64,000 bases of DNA from Vibrio methylphosphonaticus. Its GTDB lineage: Bacteria > Pseudomonadota > Gammaproteobacteria > Enterobacterales > Vibrionaceae. Shown in pieces: positions 25,618 to 33,967 of this stretch. The position numbers and the translations under genes were made by a program. Numbering within the stretch: the first letter of the stretch is position 1; the number at the start of each line of letters is the position of its first letter. Below the pieces are notes generated by a model. That model did not search any database and had not been told where the DNA came from. It was given only the letters and a program-made list of their open reading frames with translations. The DNA lies in NCBI RefSeq assembly GCF_023634655.1, contig NZ_JAMKMS010000005.1:186001-250000 (forward strand), read 5' to 3'.

Positions 25618-26007
25618 ACCTGTTCCTTTTTAGTGTCTTGCAGCAATATAAAATAAACAACCTTGGACGCGTTACCCGATGTTCGGTTCTCGATTTAACA
25701 GGTACTTGTCTCTCTGACTCTTGATATTGTTATCGTTAGAAATAACAAAAACTGAAATATAAATTAGATGCGGTGCTACGTTTTATGACGCACATTGCAA
25801 AAATATAACAAAGTGTCACTTTGTTTACGTTTATTGAGGAATTTGGTTAATAAATTAGCAGGTTGGAAGCGAACGAAATACAGTAAAATCTATTCGCTAT
25901 TGAATCGCTTAAAATTGTGATTCTAGCGCCCATAGTGCATACTTCGGTGTGACGGCAAAAATGATAAGCCGAAGCGGCATAAACAGTAATCAATTTGGAG
26001 CGTCTTC
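25618..26007. other. Divergent intergenic region with a 19-bp palindrome
   Basis: 390 bases between the receptor and hinT. The only clear structure is the palindrome at 25807-25825. The 100 bases before hinT hold no obvious gene. Confidence 0.6.
25807..25825. promoter_or_regulatory. Perfect 9-1-9 palindrome, candidate operator
   Basis: AACAAAGTG, central T, CACTTTGTT. No U tract follows either arm, so it is not a terminator. It is 190 bases upstream of the receptor start and 182 upstream of hinT. The binding protein is unknown; no other exact copy was noticed in this window. Confidence 0.45.
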
Positions 26008-26358
26008 ATGGCTGAAGAAACGATTTTTAGTAAAATAATTCGCAAAGAAATTCCGGCAGATGTTGTCTATCAAGATGACCTTGTCACAGCCTTTCGTGAT
26101 ATCAATCCTCGAGCTCCAAGTCATGTATTGATCATCCCCAATAAACTTATTCCAACGGTTAACGACATTGACGCTGACGACGAAGCAATGATGGGGCGTA
26201 TGTTTACCGTTGCGAAAAAAATTGCACACGATGAAGGGATTGCCGAAGATGGCTACCGTCTTATCGTGAACTGTAATGCTCATGGTGGGCAAGAGGTTTA
26301 TCATATTCACATGCATTTGGTCGGCGGTCGCCCGTTAGGTCCATTGCTACTGAGCTAA
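26008..26358 (+). CDS. hinT: HIT family nucleotide hydrolase (HinT-like)
   Basis: Purine nucleoside phosphoramidase of the histidine-triad family, 116 residues. The signature HIHMHLVGG near the C terminus supplies the catalytic histidines; the N-terminal [23 protein letters not shown] is typical. Ribosome site GGAG. It begins a plus-strand group (hinT, COG3014, ycfL, lpoB, thiK, ycfP, ndh) that follows the enteric order with differences. Confidence 0.94.
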   Translation: MAEETIFSKIIRKEIPADVVYQDDLVTAFRDINPRAPSHVLIIPNKLIPTVNDIDADDEAMMGRMFTVAKKIAHDEGIAEDGYRLIVNCNAHGGQEVYHIHMHLVGGRPLGPLLLS

Positions 26359-26449
26359 CCCTTTTCGCCTAAAAGGTTGTGGTGCTTGTTATCTTAGCGA
26401 TTAAGAAGACAAGCACTTGTTGAAATCTAAACTTCATTTGAACGTGTCT

Positions 26450-27847
26450 ATGCTAAAACGTCGTGTTAAACACACTTTGGTTGTTCTCCTCTCTATTAGT
26501 CTCACTGCCTGCGCTGGTCTTAGTGCTGGTAATTTATTTAGCCACTACTCCCAGCAAAATACGGTGGTTTACCAATCGATAAAAGCCGGGCAATACCAAG
26601 ATGCCCAAGCCGCGTTACCACAAGATATTGTCGCTGGCGATATTCTTGATAATTTTGAAAAAGGTCGCGTCGAGTTTCTAAATGAAGCGTATCCGCAAAG
26701 TAAGTCTGCCCTCGAAGTTAGCGACAAAGCTGTGCGTGTACAACAAGATAAGGCGCTTGTTTCGATTTCTGATGCTGCGACTAGTGTGGGTGCTTTAGCC
26801 GTTAATGATAATATTACTGAGTATGTGCCACCTGATTATGAGTTGGGTTTTTTGCATCTTTACTTGGGATTAAACTATATTCAAAAGAATGATTTAGAAG
26901 GCGCTTTAGTGGAAGTACGCCGTGCAAATCAAGTGCAAGAGCGTGCTAGGCAGTCAAGAGAAAAAGATCTGAGATCGGCTGAAAGCGAACTTAAAAGTAA
27001 GGGGTTATCGCCAAACCTTGGCTCCGTTCTTTCGCGTTATCCCGATGCAGGCAGTAAACTACAAGCCGTACAAAATGGCTATCTACTGTATCTTTCTGGT
27101 CTTTTATATGAAGCGTCGAATGACTTAAACGGCGCTTACATTGATTATACAAGGGCGTTAGCAGTTGCGCCGGATAATCAAGCGGTGGTTGACGCTGTGA
27201 TGTGGGTAGCAAAGCGCGCAGGCAGAAATCAAGCATTAGCTAAACTGGAAAAACAGTACGGCAAACAAGCGTCCATTAAAAATGGCGAAGGTCGAATCGT
27301 AGTGCTTGAAGAGCGTGGCGTTGTAGCAGCAATGAGAGCTTGGAATTTGTCCTTGCCTGTTTATGACAGTCAAGGCAACACAGCAATATACAGTATTGCT
27401 TTGCCTCATTACGTTCCTACGGTGCGAACTAACTATTCGTCAATGAGTATTGATGGTCAAGCTCTTGATGGTGACCAATTAGTTGATGTTAACCTGATGG
27501 CTCAGCAGCAACTGACAGAAAATATGCCAAGCATCTTGTTGCGCCAAGCTTTGAGAGTGTATGCCAAAGATCAAATTCGTAAGAGTACGGCGAAAGATGA
27601 CGATGTGGGTAATTTGTTGTTTAATGTATGGAATACGCTAACGGAGCAGCCCGATACACGAAGTTGGCAAACATTGCCAAGTACGGTGAATAGTCATAGT
27701 CGCTTTGTTAAAGCCGGATCGCATACCATGGTTATAGATGGGCAAGACTATACTTTTGATGTAAGAGATAAACAAACCACACTTGTTTGGGTGTCACGCC
27801 AAGGTGGAAATGCCACTATTTGGCATAAGCAATTAGGAAGGTTGTAA
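26450..27847 (+). CDS. COG3014-family lipoprotein with TPR-like helices
   Basis: Predicted outer-membrane lipoprotein of 465 residues. I start at ATG 26450, giving a short signal peptide ending in LTAC (Cys at residue ~20); a TTG at 26417 would add 11 residues before it. After the lipobox comes an alpha-helical region with tetratricopeptide-like periodicity (for example VYQSIKAGQYQDAQAALP, GFLHLYLGLNYIQKNDLEGALVEV and GLLYEASNDLNGAYIDYTRALA) and a beta-rich C-terminal third. The stop overlaps the ycfL start (TAATG). Location with ycfL and lpoB suggests a role near PBP1B activation or envelope assembly. Function has not been established to my knowledge. Confidence 0.85.
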   Translation: MLKRRVKHTLVVLLSISLTACAGLSAGNLFSHYSQQNTVVYQSIKAGQYQDAQAALPQDIVAGDILDNFEKGRVEFLNEAYPQSKSALEVSDKAVRVQQDKALVSISDAATSVGALAVNDNITEYVPPDYELGFLHLYLGLNYIQKNDLEGALVEVRRANQVQERARQSREKDLRSAESELKSKGLSPNLGSVLSRYPDAGSKLQAVQNGYLLYLSGLLYEASNDLNGAYIDYTRALAVAPDNQAVVDAVMWVAKRAGRNQALAKLEKQYGKQASIKNGEGRIVVLEERGVVAAMRAWNLSLPVYDSQGNTAIYSIALPHYVPTVRTNYSSMSIDGQALDGDQLVDVNLMAQQQLTENMPSILLRQALRVYAKDQIRKSTAKDDDVGNLLFNVWNTLTEQPDTRSWQTLPSTVNSHSRFVKAGSHTMVIDGQDYTFDVRDKQTTLVWVSRQGGNATIWHKQLGRL

Positions 27848-28239
27848 TGAAAAAATGGCTATTAAGCATGGGTATTTTGCTGGTATTGGTAGGCTGCTCA
27901 TCAAGTAAAACCGCAGGCATTAAAATCGAAGGGCAGACTCAAGCTGTGCTCTACGGCGATGAGGCTATGGGTAGCAAGTTTTCGATTGATGACATTTCAA
28001 CGATTGATACCAACGGGCATGCTCGTGGTATCGTTAAGCTTGCCAATAAAACATCAACAGATCAGAACATTCAATATCGCTTTTACTGGTACGATGAACA
28101 AGGTTTAGAGGTCAATACGAAACAAGCACCTTGGAAGCAGGCAATCCTACGTGGTGATGAAACCATTACCCTTTCAGAGGTGTCTATTAATCCAAATGGT
28201 AAAGAATTTCGCGTGCAATTGCGCGGAGCAGATCAATAA
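27847..28239 (+). CDS. ycfL: YcfL-like lipoprotein (DUF1425)
   Basis: A 130-residue predicted lipoprotein with signal peptide MKKWLLSMGILLVLVGC (lipobox LVGC), then a beta-sandwich-like domain with the KLANKTSTDQNIQYRFYWYDEQGLEV segment typical of YcfL. It is translationally coupled to the COG3014 gene by one base of overlap and lies just before lpoB, as in enterics. No proven function. Confidence 0.88.
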   Translation: MKKWLLSMGILLVLVGCSSSKTAGIKIEGQTQAVLYGDEAMGSKFSIDDISTIDTNGHARGIVKLANKTSTDQNIQYRFYWYDEQGLEVNTKQAPWKQAILRGDETITLSEVSINPNGKEFRVQLRGADQ

Positions 28240-28290
28240 CGTAACCCTATTTCATTAACGGCTAGCTTGGTAACGGCTAGCTCAGAGACT
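28240..28290. repeat. Short direct repeat after ycfL stop
   Basis: TAACGGCTAGCT occurs twice (about 28257-28268 and 28271-28282). Small, but of the same post-stop kind as the others. Confidence 0.5.
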
Positions 28291-28332
28291 AGTAGGTATG
28301 CGTTGAAAAAGTAGCAAGACTAAGGAAAAAAC

Positions 28333-28923
28333 ATGAAAAAAAGTATTATTGCTTTGTTGGGTTTAGCCGTGATTCTTGGCGGTTGTTCAAATAAAGTAAG
28401 CTATGGTGACTCACAGGCAACAGAAACAACAACGATTGATTTTGGTTCAACGGATCTGCAAAAGATTGCCGGTGATATGGTCGACAGCATGTTGATGTCC
28501 GGTTCCGTATCTGCAATCACAAGAGATTCACGTCCGATTGTTTTTGTTGAAAGAATTAAAAATAAAACGACTGAGCACATTGATACTGAATCGATTACTG
28601 ACAGCATTAGCACTAAAATGTTGAATTCAGGTAAGTTCCGTTTTGTTGATATGGACCGCGTAGAGTCAGTTCGTGAACAACTGAACTTCCAAAACAATGA
28701 CGAATTAGTCAACCAAAGCACGGCGATTCAATTTGGTAAGATGGTCGGCGCCCAATATATGCTTTACGGAAACTTAAGCAGTATCGTAAAAGAAGCAGGT
28801 AGCGACAAAGACGTTTACTACAAGATGACGATGCGTTTAATGGATCTGGAAACAGGTCTAATTGAATGGGCTGATGAAACTGAGATCCGTAAGCAAGAGT
28901 CACGATCGGTACTTGGCTTCTAG
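28333..28923 (+). CDS. lpoB: Outer-membrane lipoprotein activator of PBP1B
   Basis: Lipoprotein that reaches through the periplasm to activate the peptidoglycan synthase PBP1B. 196 residues, signal peptide with lipobox ILGGC, followed by a short linker and the LpoB domain (VDSMLMSGSV, RPIVFVERIKNKTTEHIDTESITDSI, GAQYMLYGNLSSI, GLIEWADETEIRK). The linker after the cysteine is shorter and less Pro-rich than in E. coli LpoB (213 residues). Placed between ycfL and thiK as in enterics. Confidence 0.93.
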   Translation: MKKSIIALLGLAVILGGCSNKVSYGDSQATETTTIDFGSTDLQKIAGDMVDSMLMSGSVSAITRDSRPIVFVERIKNKTTEHIDTESITDSISTKMLNSGKFRFVDMDRVESVREQLNFQNNDELVNQSTAIQFGKMVGAQYMLYGNLSSIVKEAGSDKDVYYKMTMRLMDLETGLIEWADETEIRKQESRSVLGF

Positions 28924-28938
28924 ATCGCTCTCTTGTCG

Positions 28939-29859
28939 ATGTTAGATTGGCAGCAGGCTTTGCAGCAACAGCCAGAGCTTGCGTATGCGCAACTCGTGCT
29001 TAATGAAGTGCCCTTAGGGGCACTTCGGCTTTCTGGCGGGTTAACCAACCGAACATGGAAGATAGCAACAAAAACGCATGGCTGGACGGTTTGGCGGGGT
29101 CATACGAAAATCAGTGCTGCATTTGATATCTGCCGAGTCAATGAACGGAACGTACTGCAGGCTGTACAAACATTGCTCCCCACCAGTGAAGTCCTTGGTA
29201 ACAATGAGCACGGAGTGTTGTTGTCGTGGTTAGAGGGAATCCCTGTTTCCTGTACTGACTTGTCCGCAGAAAAGGTTATTTCGCTGTTAGCTCGTATTCA
29301 CCGCTTTCGTGTTAATCGTATAAGTGGTGCTAGCGCAGGTATCCGTCGTTTTGATTACACGAACAAAGTCGATCACTACTGGGATCAACTCAATCCGAGT
29401 ATCGAAAAGTCGCGTTACCAAGAGCTATACCTCAAGTTAAGGACCCCTCCAAAGCTTCATTGCAATCATAGTGCATTATGCCACTTTGATTTCGCTCACC
29501 ATAACCTCATCCATTCTCATCATTCCATTGCTGTGATTGATTGGGAGTATGCGGCAATCGCAGACCCAAGGCTCGATCTCGTATTGACGCTTGATATGTT
29601 GAATATGGATTATCGCCAAGGTCTTAATATCTACTTGCAGATGTCGAATCTTACTGACCAGAACACGTTAATTGATAGTGAAGCATGGCTAATTGATAGT
29701 GAACCATGGCTAAATGATATGAATGCATGGTCTACGCATGCGCAAATGATGGCTATGCTTTGGTACGTGTTAGCCGCACAGCTCTGGGGTGATGACGACT
29801 TTTTAATCGACGCAGAGTCGATTTACCAACGATTATGCAGAAGTGATCACTGTTTGTAA
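28939..29859 (+). CDS. thiK: Thiamine kinase-like phosphotransferase (ThiK/YcfN)
   Basis: Aminoglycoside-phosphotransferase-fold kinase, 306 residues, expected to phosphorylate thiamine for salvage. Brenner motif HFDFAHHNL and metal-binding DWEYA are visible, with LRLSGGLTNRTWKI as the nucleotide loop region. Start chosen at ATG 28939, 15 bases after lpoB; a TTG at 28933 is the alternative. Residues 244-264 are three tandem 7-residue units of the type LIDSEAW, an in-frame 21-base repeat near the C terminus that is unlikely to be part of the core fold. Substrate assignment is by family and position. Confidence 0.85.
   Translation: MLDWQQALQQQPELAYAQLVLNEVPLGALRLSGGLTNRTWKIATKTHGWTVWRGHTKISAAFDICRVNERNVLQAVQTLLPTSEVLGNNEHGVLLSWLEGIPVSCTDLSAEKVISLLARIHRFRVNRISGASAGIRRFDYTNKVDHYWDQLNPSIEKSRYQELYLKLRTPPKLHCNHSALCHFDFAHHNLIHSHHSIAVIDWEYAAIADPRLDLVLTLDMLNMDYRQGLNIYLQMSNLTDQNTLIDSEAWLIDSEPWLNDMNAWSTHAQMMAMLWYVLAAQLWGDDDFLIDAESIYQRLCRSDHCL
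29668..29730 (+). repeat. In-frame tandem 21-base repeat inside thiK
   Basis: Three units, 29668-29688, 29689-29709 and 29710-29730, each ending in ATGG and coding seven residues (LIDSEAW, LIDSEPW, LNDMNAW). The first two differ at two bases; the third is more diverged. Confidence 0.9.
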
Positions 29860-29956
29860 TTTCTCTTTTCTTAAACACGGGAAATTCACTTTTAAATTAG
29901 GGTGGAAGTGGTAGATTTAAGGAAAGCGTACCATTAAGGAATGATTGAGAGGTACT

Positions 29957-30496
29957 ATGATTATTTATCTTCATGGCTATGATTCAAGTAGCCCGGGCAA
30001 CCATGAAAAAGTGTTACAACTGCAATTTATCGATGATGACGTACGATTTGTTAACTACAGTACATTGCATCCTAAGCACGACATGCAGCACTTGCTTAAA
30101 GAAGTGCATAAGTTGGTTGAGCAGTCTGATGACAATGCGCCATTGATTTGCGGTGTCGGGCTGGGTGGTTTTTGGTCTGAGCGCATTGGTTTTTTATGTG
30201 GTATTAAGCAAGTTATTTTTAACCCTAATTTACGCCCAGAAATCAACATGCAAGGTCGTATAGACCGCCCAGAAGAATACGAAGATATTGCGACGAAATG
30301 TGTCGAAGAGTTCCGCACTAAAAACAGTGGTCAATGTTTAGTGATTCTTTCTAGAAATGACAGCATTCACGATAATCAGAAATCGGCTGATGAATTGCAA
30401 AGCTACTACGATGTGATTTGGGATGAAAACGAGCCACATAAGTTTAAGAAAATATCACAGCACTTACAGGCAATGAAGGCATTCAAAGCGTCTTAG
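29957..30496 (+). CDS. ycfP: YcfP/UPF0227 alpha/beta-hydrolase-fold protein
   Basis: A 179-residue cytoplasmic protein starting [18 protein letters not shown] at 29957 follows GAGAGG and matches the family start, so the TTG at 29945 is rejected. The fold is esterase-like, but the nucleophile elbow reads GVGLGG rather than GxSxG, so the serine is missing, as in the enteric protein. Segments [17 protein letters not shown] and [15 protein letters not shown] follow. It lies between thiK and ndh. In enterics nagZ intervenes; it is absent here. Function unknown. Confidence 0.9.
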   Translation: MIIYLHGYDSSSPGNHEKVLQLQFIDDDVRFVNYSTLHPKHDMQHLLKEVHKLVEQSDDNAPLICGVGLGGFWSERIGFLCGIKQVIFNPNLRPEINMQGRIDRPEEYEDIATKCVEEFRTKNSGQCLVILSRNDSIHDNQKSADELQSYYDVIWDENEPHKFKKISQHLQAMKAFKAS

Positions 30497-30527
30497 TGCT
30501 CAGTAGCACATGATGTTTGACGATTAT

Positions 30528-30553
30528 AAAGCAGCGTTCTTCGCTGCTTTTTT
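30528..30553 (+). terminator. Terminator after ycfP
   Basis: AAAGCAGCG (30528-30536), five-base loop, CGCTGCTTT (30542-30550) and TTT. It separates ycfP from ndh. Confidence 0.87.
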
Positions 30554-30942
30554 GTACCTATTGGGTGGATAAAAGCGACTAAATAGTTCGAAAATTGCTG
30601 ACTAAGCCCGCATCGACACCTAACTGATTAATAACTCAGCGAATAGAGGCGGAATTGAAAAATAATTCCATTCAATAGTTGCGGACATTAATTTGCTCTA
30701 TATAATAAATTCACTCTACATTTGTTGATAAATGTCAAAAAAAGTTTAGAGCAAGAAAAAAACTTGCCCAGAAAAACCCGTTCTGTTAAATCATTACCCC
30801 AAAACGTGAAGTGAAACGGCTGTTGTACCGAATTAGGGTCGCTGAAGACCGCGAGCAATTCGCTCATAATGAAAGAATTTTTAGTCGTTCGAGTGACTCG
30901 GGCGACTCACCCCATTTTTTCACTTTTTAGAGGATAGTCATT
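30554..30942. other. ndh upstream region
   Basis: 389 bases with no gene. It contains an FNR-like site at 30725-30738 and, closer to ndh, a GC-richer leader of about 150 bases with short inverted repeats (AGTCGTTCGAGTGACT). Confidence 0.6.
30725..30738. promoter_or_regulatory. FNR-like site upstream of ndh
   Basis: TTGATAAATGTCAA, one mismatch to TTGAT-N4-ATCAA. Anaerobic repression of ndh by FNR is known in E. coli, so the placement makes sense, though it is 205 bases before the start codon. Confidence 0.55.
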
Positions 30943-32232
30943 TTGACGAATATTGTTGTTGTAGGCGGAGGCGCTGGCGGATTAGAGCTTGCGACTAAAT
31001 TAGGCCGCACACTTGGAAGAAAGCGACGAGCGAACATCACGTTAGTGGATCGTAAAGCAAGCCACTTATGGAAGCCGCTTTTACACGAAGTTGCAACTGG
31101 CTCACTCGATGAAGGAGTGGACGCATTGAGTTACCGTGCGCATGCAAAAAACCACCACTTTGACTTTCAAATGGGTAGTTTAAAAGCCATCGATCGTGAA
31201 CAAAAGCGTATTGAGTTAGATGAGCTAAAAGACGAACATGGTGCGTTACTGATGCCGGCTCGTGAGATTGACTACGACATTTTAGTACTTGCGATTGGCT
31301 CTAAATCCAACGATTTCAATACGCCGGGTGTGCGTGATAACTGTATTTTCCTTGATAGCCCAGAGCAAGCACATCGTTTCCGTACGGAAATGAATAACGA
31401 ATTCTTAAAGTTACATGCAAAGAATGGTCAAGGCACCGTTGATATTGCGATTGTCGGTGCGGGTGCAACGGGCGTTGAACTATCAGCAGAACTGCATAAT
31501 GCCGTGAAAGAGCTACGTACATACGGTTTTGGTGATTTAGACTCGAGCAAACTTAATGTTAACCTTGTTGAAGCAGGCGAGCGTATTCTACCGGCCTTAC
31601 CGCCTAGAATCTCATCAGCAGCTCACTCAGAACTAACCAAGCTTGGCGTGACCGTTCGTACTACAACCATGGTGACACAAGCTGATGAAACGGGTTTAAC
31701 GACCAAAGACGGCGAGCATATCCCAGCGCAGATTATGGTTTGGGCTGCAGGCATCAAAGCACCAGACTTTATGAAAGACATAGCCGGTCTTGAAACAAAC
31801 CGAATTAACCAGCTTGTGGTGAAAGATACTCTACAAACCACGCGCGACGACGACATCTTTGTGATCGGCGATTTAGCACAGTGTACTCAAGCTGACGGCT
31901 CATTTGTCCCACCTCGTGCGCAAGCTGCGCACCAAATGGCCAGTCACGCATTTAGTAACATTGTGGCTAAGCTTTCGAATCGTGAATTAAAAGCGTATCA
32001 GTATAGCGATCATGGTTCGTTAGTTTCTCTGAGTCGTTTCTCTACAGTGGGTAGCTTGATGGGGAACTTGACCAAAGGCTCTATGATGGTTGAAGGCCGT
32101 ATCGCACGTGTGGTTTATATTTCATTGTATCGCATGCATCAGGTGGCGTTACATGGAGTGATCAAAACAAGTTTGATGATGTTAGTCGGTCGCATTAACC
32201 GCGTGCTTAGACCTAACCTCAAGCTACACTAA
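30943..32232 (+). CDS. ndh: Type II NADH dehydrogenase
   Basis: Peripheral-membrane, non-proton-pumping NADH:quinone oxidoreductase, 429 residues. FAD motif [13 protein letters not shown] at the N terminus, [25 protein letters not shown] motif [24 protein letters not shown], and C-terminal DHGSLVSLS...YRMHQ and [12 protein letters not shown] match enteric Ndh closely. The start is TTG at 30943 with AGGA eight bases upstream; there is no earlier ATG in frame that fits. The rare start could limit translation. Preceded by a candidate FNR site. Confidence 0.96.
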   Translation: MTNIVVVGGGAGGLELATKLGRTLGRKRRANITLVDRKASHLWKPLLHEVATGSLDEGVDALSYRAHAKNHHFDFQMGSLKAIDREQKRIELDELKDEHGALLMPAREIDYDILVLAIGSKSNDFNTPGVRDNCIFLDSPEQAHRFRTEMNNEFLKLHAKNGQGTVDIAIVGAGATGVELSAELHNAVKELRTYGFGDLDSSKLNVNLVEAGERILPALPPRISSAAHSELTKLGVTVRTTTMVTQADETGLTTKDGEHIPAQIMVWAAGIKAPDFMKDIAGLETNRINQLVVKDTLQTTRDDDIFVIGDLAQCTQADGSFVPPRAQAAHQMASHAFSNIVAKLSNRELKAYQYSDHGSLVSLSRFSTVGSLMGNLTKGSMMVEGRIARVVYISLYRMHQVALHGVIKTSLMMLVGRINRVLRPNLKLH

Positions 32233-32363
32233 AATTGTCGCTGCGATTAAACTTGGCGTAGCATAGACTTATTGCGTGTTTATCCGTTGGATTTATCTAC
32301 GTTAGACACGCAGTAACATGGCGATATCGATAAGGCAATCAGTGCACCAATGCATTGGCTGCC

Positions 32364-32909
32364 TTATTTTTTTGGCGGAATAATGGCGTAGACCTTACCT
32401 TGTTTTGGTTGACCGTTAAAAATAAATCGATTGTCGGCAAGGCATTCGTAAGTGGCGCCGACGCTTATCGCTAATGCCTGACTCGGCTCATTATTAGGGT
32501 CGCAGACAATTTCTAAGCGCGTCAGTAGTAAGCTGGAAAAGCTAAACTCTATCAGCGCTTCAAGCCCTTCCTTAGCGTACCCTTTAGCATGCGCACTATC
32601 TGCTATCCAGTAGCCTAAGCTACCCATATTAAAGGTATGGTAAAACTCGTTAAGAGCGACCATCCCTACAAATCTATCCGTTTCTCTTTCAAAAAGACCA
32701 AAACCAAAGGCATTGGCTTTTACCCAGTTCAGCCTAGTCGCGCCTATAAATTCGAGTGCTTCGTTATCACTAAATTCTGTATGACACCAGTCTATCCATT
32801 GATGCAGAGAAGGGGAGTGGCGAACGACGTTGGCAAACTCAGTGGCGTCAGCTAGGGTAAGTAAACGTAGGGCGAGACGAGGGGTATAGATGGCGTAGTT
32901 TGTGTTCAT
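32364..32909 (-). CDS. GNAT acetyltransferase (RimJ/RimL-like)
   Basis: A 181-residue N-acetyltransferase of the GNAT fold. Typical for the RimJ/RimL group: TPRLALRLLTLADATEFA at the start, GYWIADSAHAKGYAKEGLEALIEF for the acetyl-CoA loop and the LEIVCDPNNEPSQALAISVGA stretch. The ribosome site is poor. Substrate unknown (ribosomal protein N terminus, or a small molecule). It is convergent with ndh and shares a terminator hairpin region with csiV. Confidence 0.88.
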   Translation of the reverse strand: MNTNYAIYTPRLALRLLTLADATEFANVVRHSPSLHQWIDWCHTEFSDNEALEFIGATRLNWVKANAFGFGLFERETDRFVGMVALNEFYHTFNMGSLGYWIADSAHAKGYAKEGLEALIEFSFSSLLLTRLEIVCDPNNEPSQALAISVGATYECLADNRFIFNGQPKQGKVYAIIPPKK

Positions 32910-32932
32910 AAATTAGGTACGTCATAAATAAT

Positions 32933-32957
32933 AAAAGGCCCAATTATTGGGCCTTTT
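32933..32957 (-). terminator. Hairpin between csiV and GNAT gene
   Basis: AAAAGGCCCAA and TTGGGCCTTTT around TTA. It follows the csiV stop on the minus strand and precedes the GNAT gene by 24 bases, so the two minus-strand genes are probably separate transcripts. Confidence 0.82.
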
Positions 32958-32962
32958 TTTAG

Positions 32963-33817
32963 TTAATTGGCGACTCGTCTTACTTGAATAATCATACCCA
33001 AAAGTGGGTGATCCAAATAGTGAGTTTCGTTACTGCGCATGCGGCGTTTTTGATCAAGGCGATAGTCTTTCAAAAAGGTCTGCACTTCTGTTTGAACAGC
33101 AACGTCTTGTAAGTGACCAGCAATGACATTCGCATCATCAGCGTTGGCACCGTTTTGTTCAGTCGTCGACCCTGAGATAGCGTTAGTATCAACTGCAACC
33201 GCATCACTATCGAGTGTGCCAGATGCAGCCAAAGGATCGGTGTTTTGTGTCGGCGCAGTAATCACGACTTCTTTGCTGCTCGGTGCTTTTAAGTCAAGTT
33301 GCGTTTCCGCGTAGAGATAATGCTGAACATAGACTTGTAGTTTACCATCGAGCTCGTACAGAGGCTTATCAATCGCCACTTCTGTTACACCGTCCACCGG
33401 AGAAGAATGATTGTCGTCATTGCCTTTTTCTGTGCCATCAACATTAAAGGTTGAAGAATAGTCTTTACCAGCGCGGATATGGAATGTGGGAGCATAGGCT
33501 TTGCTTTGATCACCCTGGCGCCAAGCTTTATGGAAGAGCACGGAGTAACCCGCGTGCTTTTTAAGCTTTTCTACTTCGCCTGTTAGCTCATAAGCCGAAT
33601 ACGGCAACATTTTTACGCCCTTTGACCCACGATAATTGGCGTCACTCATTGCACCACTGCGTTTAAAGTCGATTTGTGCAATGTCATTAGGCCAAGATTC
33701 ATTCACTTTTTCAGGATTCACGGCACGCTTGAAAATGATCACTTCAATATCAAATTGTCTCTGTGCCAGGCTCGGCATCGAGACTAATAGGAGCAGCAGT
33801 GGTATCAACTTTTTCAT
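32963..33817 (-). CDS. csiV: CsiV family periplasmic peptidoglycan-associated protein
   Basis: Periplasmic protein, 284 residues, with a cleavable signal peptide (MKKLIPLLLLLVSMPSLA). In Vibrio cholerae CsiV binds peptidoglycan and helps LpoA activate PBP1A; it is characteristic of Vibrio and near relatives. FDIEVIIFKRAVNPEKVNE follows the signal peptide; there is a low-complexity Ser/Thr/Asn/Ala-rich stretch at about residues 180-235 and a conserved-looking C terminus (RMRSNETHYLDHPLLGMIIQVR). Ribosome site GGAGAAAG. It lies immediately downstream of mfd on the same strand, as in V. cholerae. Confidence 0.9.
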   Translation of the reverse strand: MKKLIPLLLLLVSMPSLAQRQFDIEVIIFKRAVNPEKVNESWPNDIAQIDFKRSGAMSDANYRGSKGVKMLPYSAYELTGEVEKLKKHAGYSVLFHKAWRQGDQSKAYAPTFHIRAGKDYSSTFNVDGTEKGNDDNHSSPVDGVTEVAIDKPLYELDGKLQVYVQHYLYAETQLDLKAPSSKEVVITAPTQNTDPLAASGTLDSDAVAVDTNAISGSTTEQNGANADDANVIAGHLQDVAVQTEVQTFLKDYRLDQKRRMRSNETHYLDHPLLGMIIQVRRVAN

Positions 33818-33967
33818 TCTTTCTCCATTGATTAACGCTATTGTTGCGTTTAATCACATTATATCAACTAATGTAGGGTGTTGCCGAGACAATTCATGGC
33901 TCGTTTGCACACACCCATTAGGCCTCTAGTGATTGACTTGTATATCAATCGAATCAGCGCGTTATAA

